Part shown: piece by piece, positions 7,996-16,625 of the stretch
Layout of the letters: every line of letters begins with the position of its first letter
How positions within the stretch are numbered: position 1 is the first letter of the stretch
NCBI RefSeq assembly: GCF_002855515.1
Contig: NZ_PKRP01000006.1
Coordinates: forward strand, 248,001 to 312,000
DNA length: 64,000 nucleotides
Source: Rhizobium sp. TH135
GTDB lineage: Bacteria > Pseudomonadota > Alphaproteobacteria > Rhizobiales > Rhizobiaceae
Reading direction: 5' to 3'
The notes under the pieces: model-generated
Seen by the model: only the letters and a program-made list of their open reading frames with translations
Told to the model about the DNA's origin: nothing
Database searches by the model: none
Position numbers and translations under genes: made by a program

Positions 7996-8238
7996 ATGAG
8001 AGTTCCCGTGATGACAAACGCCGGACATGAAGACCGGATGCTGCTGGCGCTCGAGCCTGCCGCTTTCGTAGCCGATCTCGAGCCAGTCGTCGAAGAGCGC
8101 GCGCGCGTCCCGCGCTCTCGAAATGCCAGCTATGGCCGGATCATCGACCACTTCCTCGCTAAGCTAGAAACCTTCGACGATGAACTCGACGGCTTGGAGA
8201 CCGCGCCGATGGCCGCGCGCCTCTATCAGGACGTCTGA
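7996..8238 (+). CDS. Small hypothetical protein
   Basis: 80 residues from ATG 7996, or 75 from ATG 8011 which has GAGAG about 8 bases upstream. The protein is acidic overall with a helical middle (IIDHFLAKLETFDDELDGLE). No signal peptide, membrane segment or known domain is recognised. It stands alone between the SDR and the acidic protein with 100-base gaps on both sides. Codon usage resembles the neighbours. Function unknown. Confidence 0.55.
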   Translation: MRVPVMTNAGHEDRMLLALEPAAFVADLEPVVEERARVPRSRNASYGRIIDHFLAKLETFDDELDGLETAPMAARLYQDV

Positions 8239-8354
8239 CACGCCCCTCAATATCGAGGGTATTTGACATAAACTGCATGAACGAAAGCGACGATCGTTCA
8301 AGAGATTGCTTGTATTAGGGCTGGCGACAATGAACTCCAACCCTATGGTCAATC

Positions 8355-9224
8355 ATGCTCGCCCCCTTACTTCTCGGTTCAGGTTCGTCCGGAACCACAA
8401 CCCGTCCGTCGTCCGGCACGACCTCGGGATCCGGCAGCAGCACGTCGGGCTCGACGTCGCAGCCAGCACCGTCTGAAACCACCCAGCCGTCCTACCAGGA
8501 GCCGGAAGCGGCAGCGTCCGACGATATCGACGACGGCACCTATCAACCGGCGCCTGAGGAAGACACCGGCACGCCTGAAGAGGTAACTGCCGAGGCGCCA
8601 CCCGCTCAGACGGAAACCGACGCGGAACCGACACCGGTTGCGGAAGAGCCGGCCCCTGCCCAGACCGAAGCGCCGGCAGCTCCTGAGGACGCTCCCGTTT
8701 CCGACGACGCGGCTCCTGCTGAGGCAGCTGTCGCTGAAGACGCAGCCGCCGCTTCCGAAGACCCTGCCGCCGACGCTGTCGACGCGGAAGCGCCGGCTGA
8801 TGATGCCGATGCAGCGCCCGAGGCAGACGCCGCGCCTGAGGAAGATCCCGCAGCCGAGGCAAGCACGCCAGCGACCACGCCTTCACCCGTTGCGAACGAC
8901 CGCCCGGTCACGACGGCACCGGCGAGCGAGCGCATCTCCGAAGAGGACGCGATCGAGGCTGCAGCACTGGCCGAGTATCGTGGTCCGCAGGTGGCCGCTG
9001 AAATCGAAGTTAGCAACTTCGCACAGCAGTTGACCACGCTGATCGAGCAGAGCCTGACAAGGGCGCGTGAGCGGGCACTGGAAGTCTCGCAGGCACGGAT
9101 CATCGCCGGACTGCTTTCAGGCGCAGAGACCCCGGAGCCGTCCGCGACCTCGGCCCTCACCGCAGATGCCGAGCGCCAGCCCGTCGACGTCGCCGAAGCC
9201 ATCCGGGCCTATCGCCAGGCCTGA
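8355..9224 (+). CDS. Acidic Ala/Pro/Glu-rich low-complexity protein
   Basis: 289 residues. After a short hydrophobic start (MLAPLLLG) comes a Ser/Gly/Thr tract (residues 9-45), then about 150 residues of Ala, Pro, Glu and Asp with loose repeats such as APAQTEAPAA and DAAPEADAAPEED. The last 90 residues look folded and helical (SEEDAIEAAALAEYRGPQVAAEIEVSNF). The composition resembles disordered linkers of envelope or polar-organiser proteins. There is no clear signal peptide and no strong ribosome site. The reading frame stays open over an extreme-composition region on both strands, so the choice of the plus strand rests on the helical C-terminus and stop placement before a hairpin at 9248. 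No family recognised. Confidence 0.6.
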   Translation: MLAPLLLGSGSSGTTTRPSSGTTSGSGSSTSGSTSQPAPSETTQPSYQEPEAAASDDIDDGTYQPAPEEDTGTPEEVTAEAPPAQTETDAEPTPVAEEPAPAQTEAPAAPEDAPVSDDAAPAEAAVAEDAAAASEDPAADAVDAEAPADDADAAPEADAAPEEDPAAEASTPATTPSPVANDRPVTTAPASERISEEDAIEAAALAEYRGPQVAAEIEVSNFAQQLTTLIEQSLTRARERALEVSQARIIAGLLSGAETPEPSATSALTADAERQPVDVAEAIRAYRQA

Positions 9225-9247
9225 CTTCGACCACCGCAAGATTGAAG

Positions 9248-9272
9248 GGGCTCACCCACCGGTGGGCCCTTC
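9248..9272. terminator. Hairpin between convergent genes
   Basis: GGGCTCACC (9248-9256) pairs with GGTGGGCCC (9261-9269) with one G-T pair and a 4-base loop. It lies between the acidic-protein gene and the convergent small membrane-protein gene. A short TT follows on the plus strand only. Confidence 0.5.
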
Positions 9273-9287
9273 GCATTTCTGCCAGCC

Positions 9288-9485
9288 TCAGCGTCGACGC
9301 AACATCACCAGACCGGCGACACCCGCAACAGCGAGGATCGCCCCGTACATGATCCACGGGCTCTGATCGATCATGAAGCTCGACGCCGGATAGGGAAAAT
9401 GACCGGAGCCCTGCCCGATCCATACGAAGCCCAACAGGATGGCGAGAGCGGCGAGGCAATGCAGGGCGATGCGCATGGGTGACAT
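9288..9485 (-). CDS. Small two-span membrane protein
   Basis: 65 residues with two hydrophobic helices (about residues 5-24 and 42-60) and a positively charged end (MLRRR). The loop between them carries FPYPASSFMIDQSPWIMYG. No domain is recognised; this looks like one of the conserved small inner-membrane proteins of Rhizobiales. It stands alone, convergent with the acidic-protein gene. Function unknown. Confidence 0.65.
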   Translation of the reverse strand: MSPMRIALHCLAALAILLGFVWIGQGSGHFPYPASSFMIDQSPWIMYGAILAVAGVAGLVMLRRR

Positions 9486-9744
9486 CTGTCGATCTCCAGG
9501 GTGAAGCCGACCATAGACCCTGTCGCCAACAACAGCCAGAGCGGCCGCTTCGCGGGGGCCGGCGATGCGATAGATCGTGTCTGCGCCCTCGCCTGCGCTC
9601 CGACACAGACGTCACAAAAAGGTCGCTTGCCCTTGCCGCCCCCCTGTGGCATCAGGCGCCCTCTTTCATGTCTCGGCATCGCCGAGCACGACCGGCTCGC
9701 CGGTTCTCACAGACAATCAGGCATAGACAAAAGGAGCGATGGCC

Positions 9745-11037
9745 ATGGCTGAAGCGCTTGGGCTCGATTTCGGCACGACCAATACCGTGATCGCCGTCGC
9801 GGAAAACGGAGACGACACGCGTTCGGTTTCCTTCACCTCTGCGGCCGGCACCACCGACAGCATGCGCACCGCGCTCTCCTTCCTCAAGGATCCGCAGCTC
9901 GGCGCAGGCGCCCTGAAGGTGGAAGCGGGCCAGGCGGCCATCCGCACCTTCATCGACAATCCGGGCGACTGTCGCTTTCTGCAGTCGATCAAGACTTTCG
10001 CGGCTTCCGCTCTCTTCCAGGGCACGCTTGTGCATGCCCGCCGCTTCCAGTTCGAAGACCTGATGGAGGTCTTCCTGAAGCGCCTGCAGGCCTATGGTGG
10101 CGAGGGCTGGCCAGAAGGTGCGAAGCGCCTCGTCGCCGGCCGTCCCGTGCATTTCGCTGGCGCCAGCCCCGATCCGGCCCTTGCCGTCACCCGCTACAAC
10201 GAGGCGCTGACCCGGCTCGGCTTCCCAGAGATCCACTATGTCTACGAGCCGGTGGCGGCCGCCTTCTACTTTGCCCGCACACTCAAGCGCGATGCCACCG
10301 TCCTGGTCGCCGACTTCGGCGGCGGTACGACCGACTTTTCGCTGATCCGCTTCTCGACGGAAGCCGGCAAGCTGAAGGCAACCCCGATCGGCCAGTCCGG
10401 CGTCGGCATCGCCGGCGACCAGTTCGATGCCCGCATCATCGATCAGCTGGTTGCCCCTGAAATCGGCAAGGGCAGCCAGTTCAAGAGCTTCGGCAAGTTG
10501 CTGGATGTGCCCAGCAACTACTATCTCGCCTTCTCGCGCTGGAACCAGCTCTCCGTCTTCAAGACGCTGAAGGAGTTCGCGGATCTGAAATCGCTGGTGC
10601 GTCAGGCCGAGGAGCCGGAGAAGCTGGAGCTCTTCATCGACCTCATCGACCATGACGAAGGCTATCCGCTCTACCAGGCGGTCTCGGCCACCAAGATGGC
10701 GCTCTCATCCGCCGAAGAGGCCGATTTCCGCTTCGCGCCGCTCGGCAAGGCCGGCGAAAAGCGCGTAACGCGACGCGATTTCGAAAGCTGGATTGCCGAC
10801 GATCTCGCCCGCATGGAAGAGGCGCTCGACGATGTGCTGACCAGAACCAACACCGAGGCCGGCAGCATCGACAAGATCTTCCTCACCGGCGGCACATCCT
10901 TTGTGCCCGCCGTGCGCGACCTCTTCCACCGCCGCTTCGACGCATCCCGCATCGAGACCGGCGGCGAACTCGTCTCGATCGCCCACGGGCTTTCGCTGAT
11001 CGGCGAACGCGACGACATCGAGCAGTGGGTGGCGTGA
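9745..11037 (+). CDS. Hsp70-family protein, ATPase domain only (YegD-like)
   Basis: 430 residues. Start 9745 is preferred over ATG 9739 because AGGAG (9732-9736) is 8 bases before it. The Hsp70/actin ATPase motifs are present: phosphate-1 LGLDFGTTNT at residues 5-14, phosphate-2 VADFGGGTTDFS near residue 190, and the adenosine motif FLTGGTSFVPAV near residue 380. There is no C-terminal peptide-binding domain, as in E. coli YegD (about 450 residues). It probably is a cytosolic ATPase of unknown client. It stands as a single gene followed by palindromic repeats. Confidence 0.93.
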   Translation: MAEALGLDFGTTNTVIAVAENGDDTRSVSFTSAAGTTDSMRTALSFLKDPQLGAGALKVEAGQAAIRTFIDNPGDCRFLQSIKTFAASALFQGTLVHARRFQFEDLMEVFLKRLQAYGGEGWPEGAKRLVAGRPVHFAGASPDPALAVTRYNEALTRLGFPEIHYVYEPVAAAFYFARTLKRDATVLVADFGGGTTDFSLIRFSTEAGKLKATPIGQSGVGIAGDQFDARIIDQLVAPEIGKGSQFKSFGKLLDVPSNYYLAFSRWNQLSVFKTLKEFADLKSLVRQAEEPEKLELFIDLIDHDEGYPLYQAVSATKMALSSAEEADFRFAPLGKAGEKRVTRRDFESWIADDLARMEEALDDVLTRTNTEAGSIDKIFLTGGTSFVPAVRDLFHRRFDASRIETGGELVSIAHGLSLIGERDDIEQWVA

Positions 11038-11088
11038 GGTCCGCTTCATGAGGGCGCCGAAGACGAGCGCCGTCATCGCATTCCACTG

Positions 11089-11200
11089 CCCCTCACCCTA
11101 CCCTCTCCCCGCAAGCGGGGAGAGGGAGGAGCGCCGCGGCGGCCGTATCGGCCTTCTCCCCGCCTGCGGGGAGAAGGTGCCCGAAGGGCGGATGAGGGGC
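11089..11200. repeat. Palindromic intergenic repeat (CTCCCC-GGGGAG type)
   Basis: Two back-to-back hairpins, CTCTCCCCGC/GCGGGGAGAG (about 11102-11126) and CTTCTCCCCGC/GCGGGGAGAAG (about 11152-11175), framed by CCCCTCACCC and GGATGAGGGG. The same module returns near 47404 and 55866. Confidence 0.8.
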
Positions 11201-11293
11201 ATACCGCTCCACCGTCAAGATGACGGCTAATCGCTGGCGCACCTCCGCGCTTTCCATTTGCCTTCCGCCTGCCGAAGGCACTAGAACGGGGCC

Positions 11294-12184
11294 ATGATCC
11301 AAGCCCACGACATGACGCCCGCAGAGCTTGCAGCGCTTCTCGCATTCCATTCGGAAGCGGGCGTCGAATGGCTCATGGAAGACGATCCCGTCGACCGAAT
11401 TGCAGCCTTTGCGGCAGAGAAGGCGGCGCGTCAGGTGGCGCGCCCTGCAGCCGAGACATCGTCGGCGCAGGTGCCGGCTCGCGTCGCGCCTTCGCGGAGT
11501 GCCGCCTCGTCTGAACGTCAGCCGGCGCGGGCGCAGCCGTCCCAGGGTTCGGCCCTGCCGGCGATCCCCGACGAGAATGCCGTTGCCGAAGCCCGCTTTG
11601 CGGCCGAAAGCGCCAGATCGCTGGCCGAGCTGCAAACAGCCATCGAAGGCTTTACCAGCTGCAATCTCAAGACGTCGGCACGTTCGACGATCACGGCACA
11701 GGGCGACGGTTCTTCCGGCATCATGGTGATCGGCCCGATGCCGAATGCCGATGATGACCGCGAAGGACTGGCATTTTCCGGTCGCGCAGGCCTGCTGCTC
11801 GACCGGATGCTTTCGGCCATCGGCCAGACGCGCGAAAATGTCGTCATCTCGACCGTCATCCCCTGGCGTCCGCCAGGCGACCGCATGCCGTCGACCCCGG
11901 AGACCGCCATCTGCCGGCCGTTCATCGAGCGGCAGATCGCGCTCGTTGAACCGCGCCTGGTTCTCGTGCTGGGCAATTTTGCTGCCCGCTTCTTCTTCGG
12001 CGAAACCGGCACGATCCATGCGCTGCGCGGCAAATGGCGTGAACTTGGCGCCGGCGGCCACGCGGTTCAGGCCATGGCGACGCTGCATCCACAGGAGCTG
12101 CTGGCTGCTCCCGCCAGCAAGGCGCTCGCCTGGATGGACCTGCTTGCCTTCTCTGAGCGGCTGCAGACCCCGCCAAACGACTAA
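11294..12184 (+). CDS. Uracil-DNA glycosylase superfamily protein (family 4/5-like)
   Basis: 296 residues. About 95 N-terminal residues are variable and Ala-rich; the catalytic domain covers roughly residues 110-290. Recognisable family features are GIMVIGPMPNADDDREGLAFSG (counterpart of the GEAPG.xED..PFVG motif), GRAGLLLDRML, VVISTVIPWRPPGDR and ATLHPQELL (counterpart of the HPS/HPA motif). Family-4 enzymes excise uracil from DNA and carry a 4Fe-4S cluster. Here only CNLKTSA and AICRPF supply obvious cluster cysteines; the first Cys of the CxxC pair seems to be Phe, so the cluster may be incomplete or shifted. It is a DNA-repair candidate in its own transcript; a 10-bp inverted repeat follows. 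Confidence 0.88.
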   Translation: MIQAHDMTPAELAALLAFHSEAGVEWLMEDDPVDRIAAFAAEKAARQVARPAAETSSAQVPARVAPSRSAASSERQPARAQPSQGSALPAIPDENAVAEARFAAESARSLAELQTAIEGFTSCNLKTSARSTITAQGDGSSGIMVIGPMPNADDDREGLAFSGRAGLLLDRMLSAIGQTRENVVISTVIPWRPPGDRMPSTPETAICRPFIERQIALVEPRLVLVLGNFAARFFFGETGTIHALRGKWRELGAGGHAVQAMATLHPQELLAAPASKALAWMDLLAFSERLQTPPND

Positions 12185-12214
12185 ATTTCGGGCAATGTAA
12201 ACAAATTATGAAAT

Positions 12215-12239
12215 CTGCCATGCACAAAATGCATGGCAG
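12215..12239. promoter_or_regulatory. Perfect 10-bp inverted repeat
   Basis: CTGCCATGCA (12215-12224) and TGCATGGCAG (12230-12239) with a 5-base A-rich loop. It lies 30 bases after the glycosylase gene and about 90 before a small gene. It could be a terminator without T run or an operator. Confidence 0.5.
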
Positions 12240-12327
12240 GCACGCTAACACGCCGGTTGCAGAATCTATGCTGCACTGCGATATTGAGGATGCAAAGTGG
12301 GAGGGACACTTTACGAGGAAGACCGCC

Positions 12328-12519
12328 GTGAGCCTTCGGACCCGCCCCATACACTGCAAGTTCGAGACCCTGCGCCTGGCCGGCGAACACGGCCGCAGCA
12401 GCAGCCCGTATAACCGCTCGAGCCCTTCCGTTGCCGTCGAGCAGTTGAGCGCACGTTTCTCAGGCCATGCCGGTCGCATCGCCCGCCCCGCCAACAGCTT
12501 TGCCGAAAGCCGCTTCTAA
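12328..12519 (+). CDS. Small basic hypothetical protein
   Basis: 63 residues from GTG 12328, chosen because GAGGAAG (12315-12321) is 6 bases upstream. The product is Ser/Arg-rich, begins with SLRTRPIHCKFETLRLAG and ends FAESRF. A hairpin of two self-complementary ACGCGCGT arms (12540-12547, 12553-12560) follows the stop. No family recognised; possible small regulatory or stress peptide, or a chance frame. Confidence 0.45.
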   Translation: MSLRTRPIHCKFETLRLAGEHGRSSSPYNRSSPSVAVEQLSARFSGHAGRIARPANSFAESRF

Positions 12520-12671
12520 GCGCTCCCTCTTGCATGACCACGCGCGTCTTCAACGCGCGTCGTGCTTCCTTCGCATAGCAGCCCTTCCGCATTGTGCATT
12601 GCAATAACGGTTCATCACTGAACTAATAAGGGCATCAAATTTGCCATGCGTCAAAAGCAGAGGACACGACC

Positions 12672-12830
12672 ATGAACATTCCATTTCATCCCGTCCGCAG
12701 CCTGCGTCAGGCCATGCACCAGATCGGCCATGCGGTGAATGCCTCGGCTGAGCTGTCTCAGGCCGCCCGCAAGCGTCAGCAGGCGCAGGATCGCAGCGAA
12801 CAGCGTGCGCTTCAGCCGCTCGGCTTCTGA
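12672..12830 (+). CDS. Small helical protein, 52 residues, with own terminator
   Basis: A short gene with AGAGGA (12658-12663) before ATG 12672 and a strong terminator 30 bases after its stop. The product is basic and predicted helical: NIPFHPVRSLRQAMHQIGHA then a Gln/Ala/Arg-rich second half ending LQPLGF. No signal peptide or membrane span. The ribosome site plus terminator make it more credible than most short frames. No family recognised. Confidence 0.6.
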   Translation: MNIPFHPVRSLRQAMHQIGHAVNASAELSQAARKRQQAQDRSEQRALQPLGF

Positions 12831-12860
12831 TAGACAGCGATTAACAGGAAGATCTGCCAA

Positions 12861-12884
12861 AGCCCGCACCTGTGCGGGCTTTTT
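12861..12884 (+). terminator. Rho-independent terminator of the 52-residue gene
   Basis: AGCCCGCAC (12861-12869) pairs with GTGCGGGCT (12872-12880), followed by TTTTT. Confidence 0.85.
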
Positions 12885-12930
12885 GTCGTTGTAGCGGCGA
12901 GAGGATCCCGTCCGGCCCTGCCCTCAGGGC

Positions 12931-13827
12931 TCAAGCTTCGCGCGCCACGCCGAGGCGCGGATCATGCTTTCCCAGGCGGACGGGCCCGCAGATCTTTTCA
13001 TGCGCGAAATCAACGATCGAGAACTTGATCGCCTGCCAGCCGCAATACTCGTCGAGAAAGTCACGACGCAAGATGCAGTGATTGCGGTCGCCATCGGGCC
13101 AATGGAGACAACCGGTCTCCACCGCGCGGCGAAAGAGGCGTTGCAAATGCGTGCGTGAGATCATGAAATGCTCGGCCATGACGCGCGCATCGATCCGGCC
13201 GATATTGTAGCCCTCACCATCGGGAGCGAGCTCCATCGCGCGGCGCACCAGTTCGTCCATCACGAGGCCGCCGGCTTCGGTCCAGAGGAAAAGCGCCACC
13301 CGCGGCGGCGGCTCCAGCCAGCTCTGGTTCAGACAAGCCCGTCGGGCGATCTGCGGCTGGATCAGGCGAAAGAGATCCGGCTGGGCGAGAAGCGTTGTGG
13401 CACGGTCGCCGCCATCGAGATGGTCAAGCAGTTCGAAATTGGTCACCAGCCACTGAAACATGGCCTGCGTAGGAATTTCTGTCGCCTCGTAGCGCTTCGG
13501 CCGGCGGTTGGGATCGCCGACGATGCGCACGAATTTATAGCTCAACAACTGATCGAGAAAGTTCAGGACCGTGTTGCGGCTCGCGGCATTGTTGGAGGTG
13601 ATGATCTCCCGCAGATTGGTGGTGGTCAGCCCGCTTCCCGGCTGCGACGGATCATATTCAAGCTGTAGGGCAAAGGCCGCCTGGCTGAGCAGCCAGCGTT
13701 GATGCGAGGCAAGCATGCGCGACAGGCGCGGGCTCTGGTCGAACTGACTTCGCAGCTGACCGGCATAGGCGCGCAGCGCCGGAATGAATTGCGGATGACC
13801 GGCGATATCTGCGGACGAAAGCGTCAT
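12931..13827 (-). CDS. Winged-helix DNA-binding protein of unknown role
   Basis: 298 residues from ATG 13827, chosen because GGAGG (13833-13837) precedes it; an ATG five codons upstream lacks a site. The middle has a MarR-like helix-turn-helix (ITSNNAASRNTVLNFLDQLL, wing KFVRIVGDPNRRPKRYEAT) and a second one near the C-terminus (MAEHFMISRTHLQRLFRRAVE). The rest is mostly helical with LLAQPDLFRLIQPQIARRACL. Two DNA-binding segments point to a transcription regulator, possibly binding as an unusual tandem. It is divergent from an MFS exporter gene, its likely target. Family name not recognised. Confidence 0.75.
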   Translation of the reverse strand: MTLSSADIAGHPQFIPALRAYAGQLRSQFDQSPRLSRMLASHQRWLLSQAAFALQLEYDPSQPGSGLTTTNLREIITSNNAASRNTVLNFLDQLLSYKFVRIVGDPNRRPKRYEATEIPTQAMFQWLVTNFELLDHLDGGDRATTLLAQPDLFRLIQPQIARRACLNQSWLEPPPRVALFLWTEAGGLVMDELVRRAMELAPDGEGYNIGRIDARVMAEHFMISRTHLQRLFRRAVETGCLHWPDGDRNHCILRRDFLDEYCGWQAIKFSIVDFAHEKICGPVRLGKHDPRLGVAREA

Positions 13828-14159
13828 GACACGCCTCCGCATCCGATCGACGGCTGAGCCAAGGCGACGAGCGACGCGACAAGCGGGCGCCTTGGCCCCT
13901 GTTCGGTCATGTCTCGTTTCGCCCTTGTCAGCGCCATCAGATCCCTTTGACCGGCACTTTCTCCACGTCCGGTGCCTCTCTTTTCATGATTGTTGTCAAG
14001 GTAAACGAATTCCTTATGACGTTTCAATCCTTTATTACCGATCGGCGCGGGAAGATGCGTGTTGCACGCGCAATGCGCCGCGTCGCGTCGTATTCAACAT
14101 TTCACACATCCGGCGATGCTGGCACTATTCTGGTCCAGAATGCGCCCCGGGGAGGCCCC

Positions 14160-15395
14160 ATGCTGTCCAGTCTCGCATCGATCGCCACCCTGATGCTGTC
14201 GACCCTATTGATGATGGCCGGCTTCGGATTGATGGGCTACATGCTGCCGATCCGGTCGCTGAACGAGGGCTGGTCGACCTTCATCATCTCGGTCATCGCC
14301 ACCGGCTATACCTTTGGTTTCACAGTCTCCTGCATCGTCACGCCGATCTTCGTACGGCGTGTCGGGCATGTGCGCGTCTTCGGCGCGCTGATCACGCTGC
14401 TGACAGTCTCCATCCTGCTTTGCGCGTTGGTCGTCGAATGGTGGGCCTGGATGATCTTCCGCGGCCTGTCGGGCTTTGCGATTGCCGGCGCTTATCTCCT
14501 GATCGAGAGCTGGCTCAACGAGCGGGTGACGAACGACAATCGCGGCGCTCTCTTTTCCGTCTACATGGTGACCTGCCTCGTCGGCTCGATCGGCGGCCAG
14601 TATATCGTGCCGCTCGGCGACGTGAACGGGCCCGACCTGTTCATGATCTGCGCGCTGATCTTCTCGCTCGCGCTCTTCCCGGTCGCGCTCTCCACCGCCC
14701 AGTCCCCGACACCGATTGCGGAAGCCCGCTTCGACTTGAAGCGGCTCTATCGCCGCTCGCCGATCGCCTTCTTCGGGTCGCTGCTGTCAGGCGCCCTGTC
14801 CGGCACCTGGGGCAGCCTCGGTGGCGTCTATTCGCAAACCATCGGCATGAGCACGGCGCAAGGCGCCACCCTGCTTGCCGCCTTCCTTGCCGGCGGTGCG
14901 CTCTCCCAGGTGCCGATCGGCCGTATTTCGGACCGCATGGACCGTCGTCTGGTGATGATCGCGTCCGGTCTCTTTGGTGTTGGCGCCTGCGGACTGATGA
15001 TCAGTTTCGGCGCGGAGGATCCTGCCGCGCTCTACGTGGCCGGCTTCTTCGTCGGCACTGTCCTTTATCCCGTCTATTCACTCAACGTGGCGCATGCGAA
15101 CGACCTGGCCGAGCCGGACGAATATGTCACCCTCTCCAGCGCCATCATGATCCTCTATGGCATGGGCACAGTCACCGGGCCGATCATGGCCGGAACACTG
15201 ATGCAGTGGCTCGGGCCGAATGCGCTGATCGGGTTCCTCGGCATGGCCTTTGCGCTTTATGCCGGTTACGCCGCCTGGCGCATCACGCGACGCCCGGACA
15301 ATGTCACGCCGGCCGAAAAGTCAGACTTCCAGGCGACCATCCTGCCGATGCAGGGTGCCGACAATGCCTCGCCGATAGCCGATACGGATCGCTGA
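14160..15395 (+). CDS. MFS transporter
   Basis: 411 residues with twelve predicted membrane helices. The start at ATG 14160 is chosen because GGGGAGG (14149-14155) precedes it; the frame is open further upstream without a site. The MFS loop motif between helices 2 and 3 is TPIFVRRVGHVR and the matching one in the second half is GRISDRMDRR. The pattern (MGYMLPIR, FRGLSGFAIAGAYLLIESWLNE) is that of the YcaD/UMF2-like MFS group found in Rhizobiales. Substrate unknown; an efflux or uptake role cannot be told apart. It is divergent from the winged-helix gene and convergent with an EamA transporter 3 bases away. Confidence 0.92.
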   Translation: MLSSLASIATLMLSTLLMMAGFGLMGYMLPIRSLNEGWSTFIISVIATGYTFGFTVSCIVTPIFVRRVGHVRVFGALITLLTVSILLCALVVEWWAWMIFRGLSGFAIAGAYLLIESWLNERVTNDNRGALFSVYMVTCLVGSIGGQYIVPLGDVNGPDLFMICALIFSLALFPVALSTAQSPTPIAEARFDLKRLYRRSPIAFFGSLLSGALSGTWGSLGGVYSQTIGMSTAQGATLLAAFLAGGALSQVPIGRISDRMDRRLVMIASGLFGVGACGLMISFGAEDPAALYVAGFFVGTVLYPVYSLNVAHANDLAEPDEYVTLSSAIMILYGMGTVTGPIMAGTLMQWLGPNALIGFLGMAFALYAGYAAWRITRRPDNVTPAEKSDFQATILPMQGADNASPIADTDR

Positions 15396-15398
15396 ACC

Positions 15399-16337
15399 TC
15401 AGCCCTGGGGTGTCGATGCCTTGCGCGCGGCTCGGCGCTCGAGGCCGAGCTGGTGTTCGCGGTAGATGATGAAGATGCCTGCGGCAACGACAATGGCCGC
15501 TCCGATCAATGTGGTGGCCGTCGGCACCTCGGAGAACAGGATGTAGGCCGCGATCGAACCCAGGATGATCGAAATATATTCGAACGGGGCGATCGTCGAG
15601 ACGTCTGCGAAGCGATAGCTTTCGGTGAGCAGGATCTGTCCAAGGCCGCCGAGGAAGCCGGCCATGGCGAGCAGCCCGAGCGCCCGCCAGGACAGTTCGG
15701 CCCAGCCGAAGAACCAGGTGAGCGCCGAAAGCAGTGCTGCCGTCAGGGAGAAGAAGAGCACGATCGTTGCGGTCTTCTCCTCGCGCACAAGCTGGCGGAC
15801 CTGCAGCATCGCGCCGGCTCCCAGCATTGCCGAGATCAACACAGCCACCGCGCCGACGGCGGCCTCCGAGCCCATGCCCTCGTCGCCGAACAGGGTCAGC
15901 TTCGGCAGCGAGATGATCAGCACGCCGACAAGGCCGATGAAGACTGCGGTCCAGCGATAGAGGCGCACCGTCTCTTTCAGAAAGATCGCGGCAAAGACAA
16001 CGGCGATTAGCGGCATGGCATAGCCGATGGCAATCGCGTCCGGCAGCGGCAGGTGCACGAGCCCGTAAAAGCCCGCCCCCATCGCGCAGACGCCGAGCAG
16101 GCCGCGCTTCACATGTCCGACCGGATTGTCGGTCTGCATGGCCACCCGCAACTCGCCGCGCCACGCGAGATACACGACGATCGGAACGATCGCGAAGGCG
16201 GAGCGATGAAAGCTGATCTGGCCGGGCGGGATGCCGCTGCCGGCAAGCTTGATGCAGGTCTGCATGGCGACGAAGACCGAAACCGAGCACACTTTAAGCA
16301 CGATGCCGCGCAGGGGATTGGGGTCGGCAAAGGCCAT
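15399..16337 (-). CDS. EamA/DMT-family transporter
   Basis: 312 residues with ten predicted membrane helices in two EamA repeats (about residues 10-140 and 160-295), as in RhaT/RarD-like drug-metabolite transporters. Conserved elements include FHRSAFAIVPIV, LPLPDAIAIGYAMPLI, ESYRFADVSTIAPFEYISII and FSEVPT. The last 20 residues are basic and cytoplasmic. Members export metabolites such as amino acids or nucleosides; the substrate is unknown. No regulator is evident next to it. Confidence 0.93.
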   Translation of the reverse strand: MAFADPNPLRGIVLKVCSVSVFVAMQTCIKLAGSGIPPGQISFHRSAFAIVPIVVYLAWRGELRVAMQTDNPVGHVKRGLLGVCAMGAGFYGLVHLPLPDAIAIGYAMPLIAVVFAAIFLKETVRLYRWTAVFIGLVGVLIISLPKLTLFGDEGMGSEAAVGAVAVLISAMLGAGAMLQVRQLVREEKTATIVLFFSLTAALLSALTWFFGWAELSWRALGLLAMAGFLGGLGQILLTESYRFADVSTIAPFEYISIILGSIAAYILFSEVPTATTLIGAAIVVAAGIFIIYREHQLGLERRAARKASTPQG

Positions 16338-16552
16338 GGTGACTGCTGTCTTGGATGCGGCGGGCGCCTGACGCGCCGTGAATGGGAGGGCGGCAAAGGC
16401 GATCGCCTTTGAATCATCTGGGAATAGCTTGCATGCCCACCAGGAGGGCGCAAGTCCGCAATTGCGGGCATTGCACCCAGAAATGACCGTAAAAACCCAA
16501 GTTTTCCGCCATTTTTTGTTAACCAGCCGTTTAACAGGGAAAATATATTTCC

Positions 16553-16577
16553 TGCCAATAAGTCATATTTATTGGCA
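16553..16577. promoter_or_regulatory. 9-bp inverted repeat before the chemoreceptor-like gene
   Basis: TGCCAATAA (16553-16561) and TTATTGGCA (16569-16577) with a 7-base AT-rich centre. It stands about 50 bases before ATG 16626 in an AT-rich promoter-like stretch; candidate operator. Confidence 0.45.
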
Positions 16578-16625
16578 ATCGACTGCAATTTTTCGAGGTT
16601 CTCTTTTCAACCGGGGTTTGGCGCC

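Noticed and set aside
12208-12327. Longer version of the small gene starting at 12208
   Set aside because: No ribosome site before 12208, while GTG 12328 has GAGGAAG; the upstream part overlaps the inverted repeat.
13826-15469. 547-codon open frame on the plus strand overlapping the MFS gene
   Set aside because: Arg/His-rich frame-shifted reading of the transporter gene without membrane character.
16518-16535. Possible CtrA box before the chemoreceptor-like gene
   Set aside because: TTAA elements are 8, not 7, bases apart.
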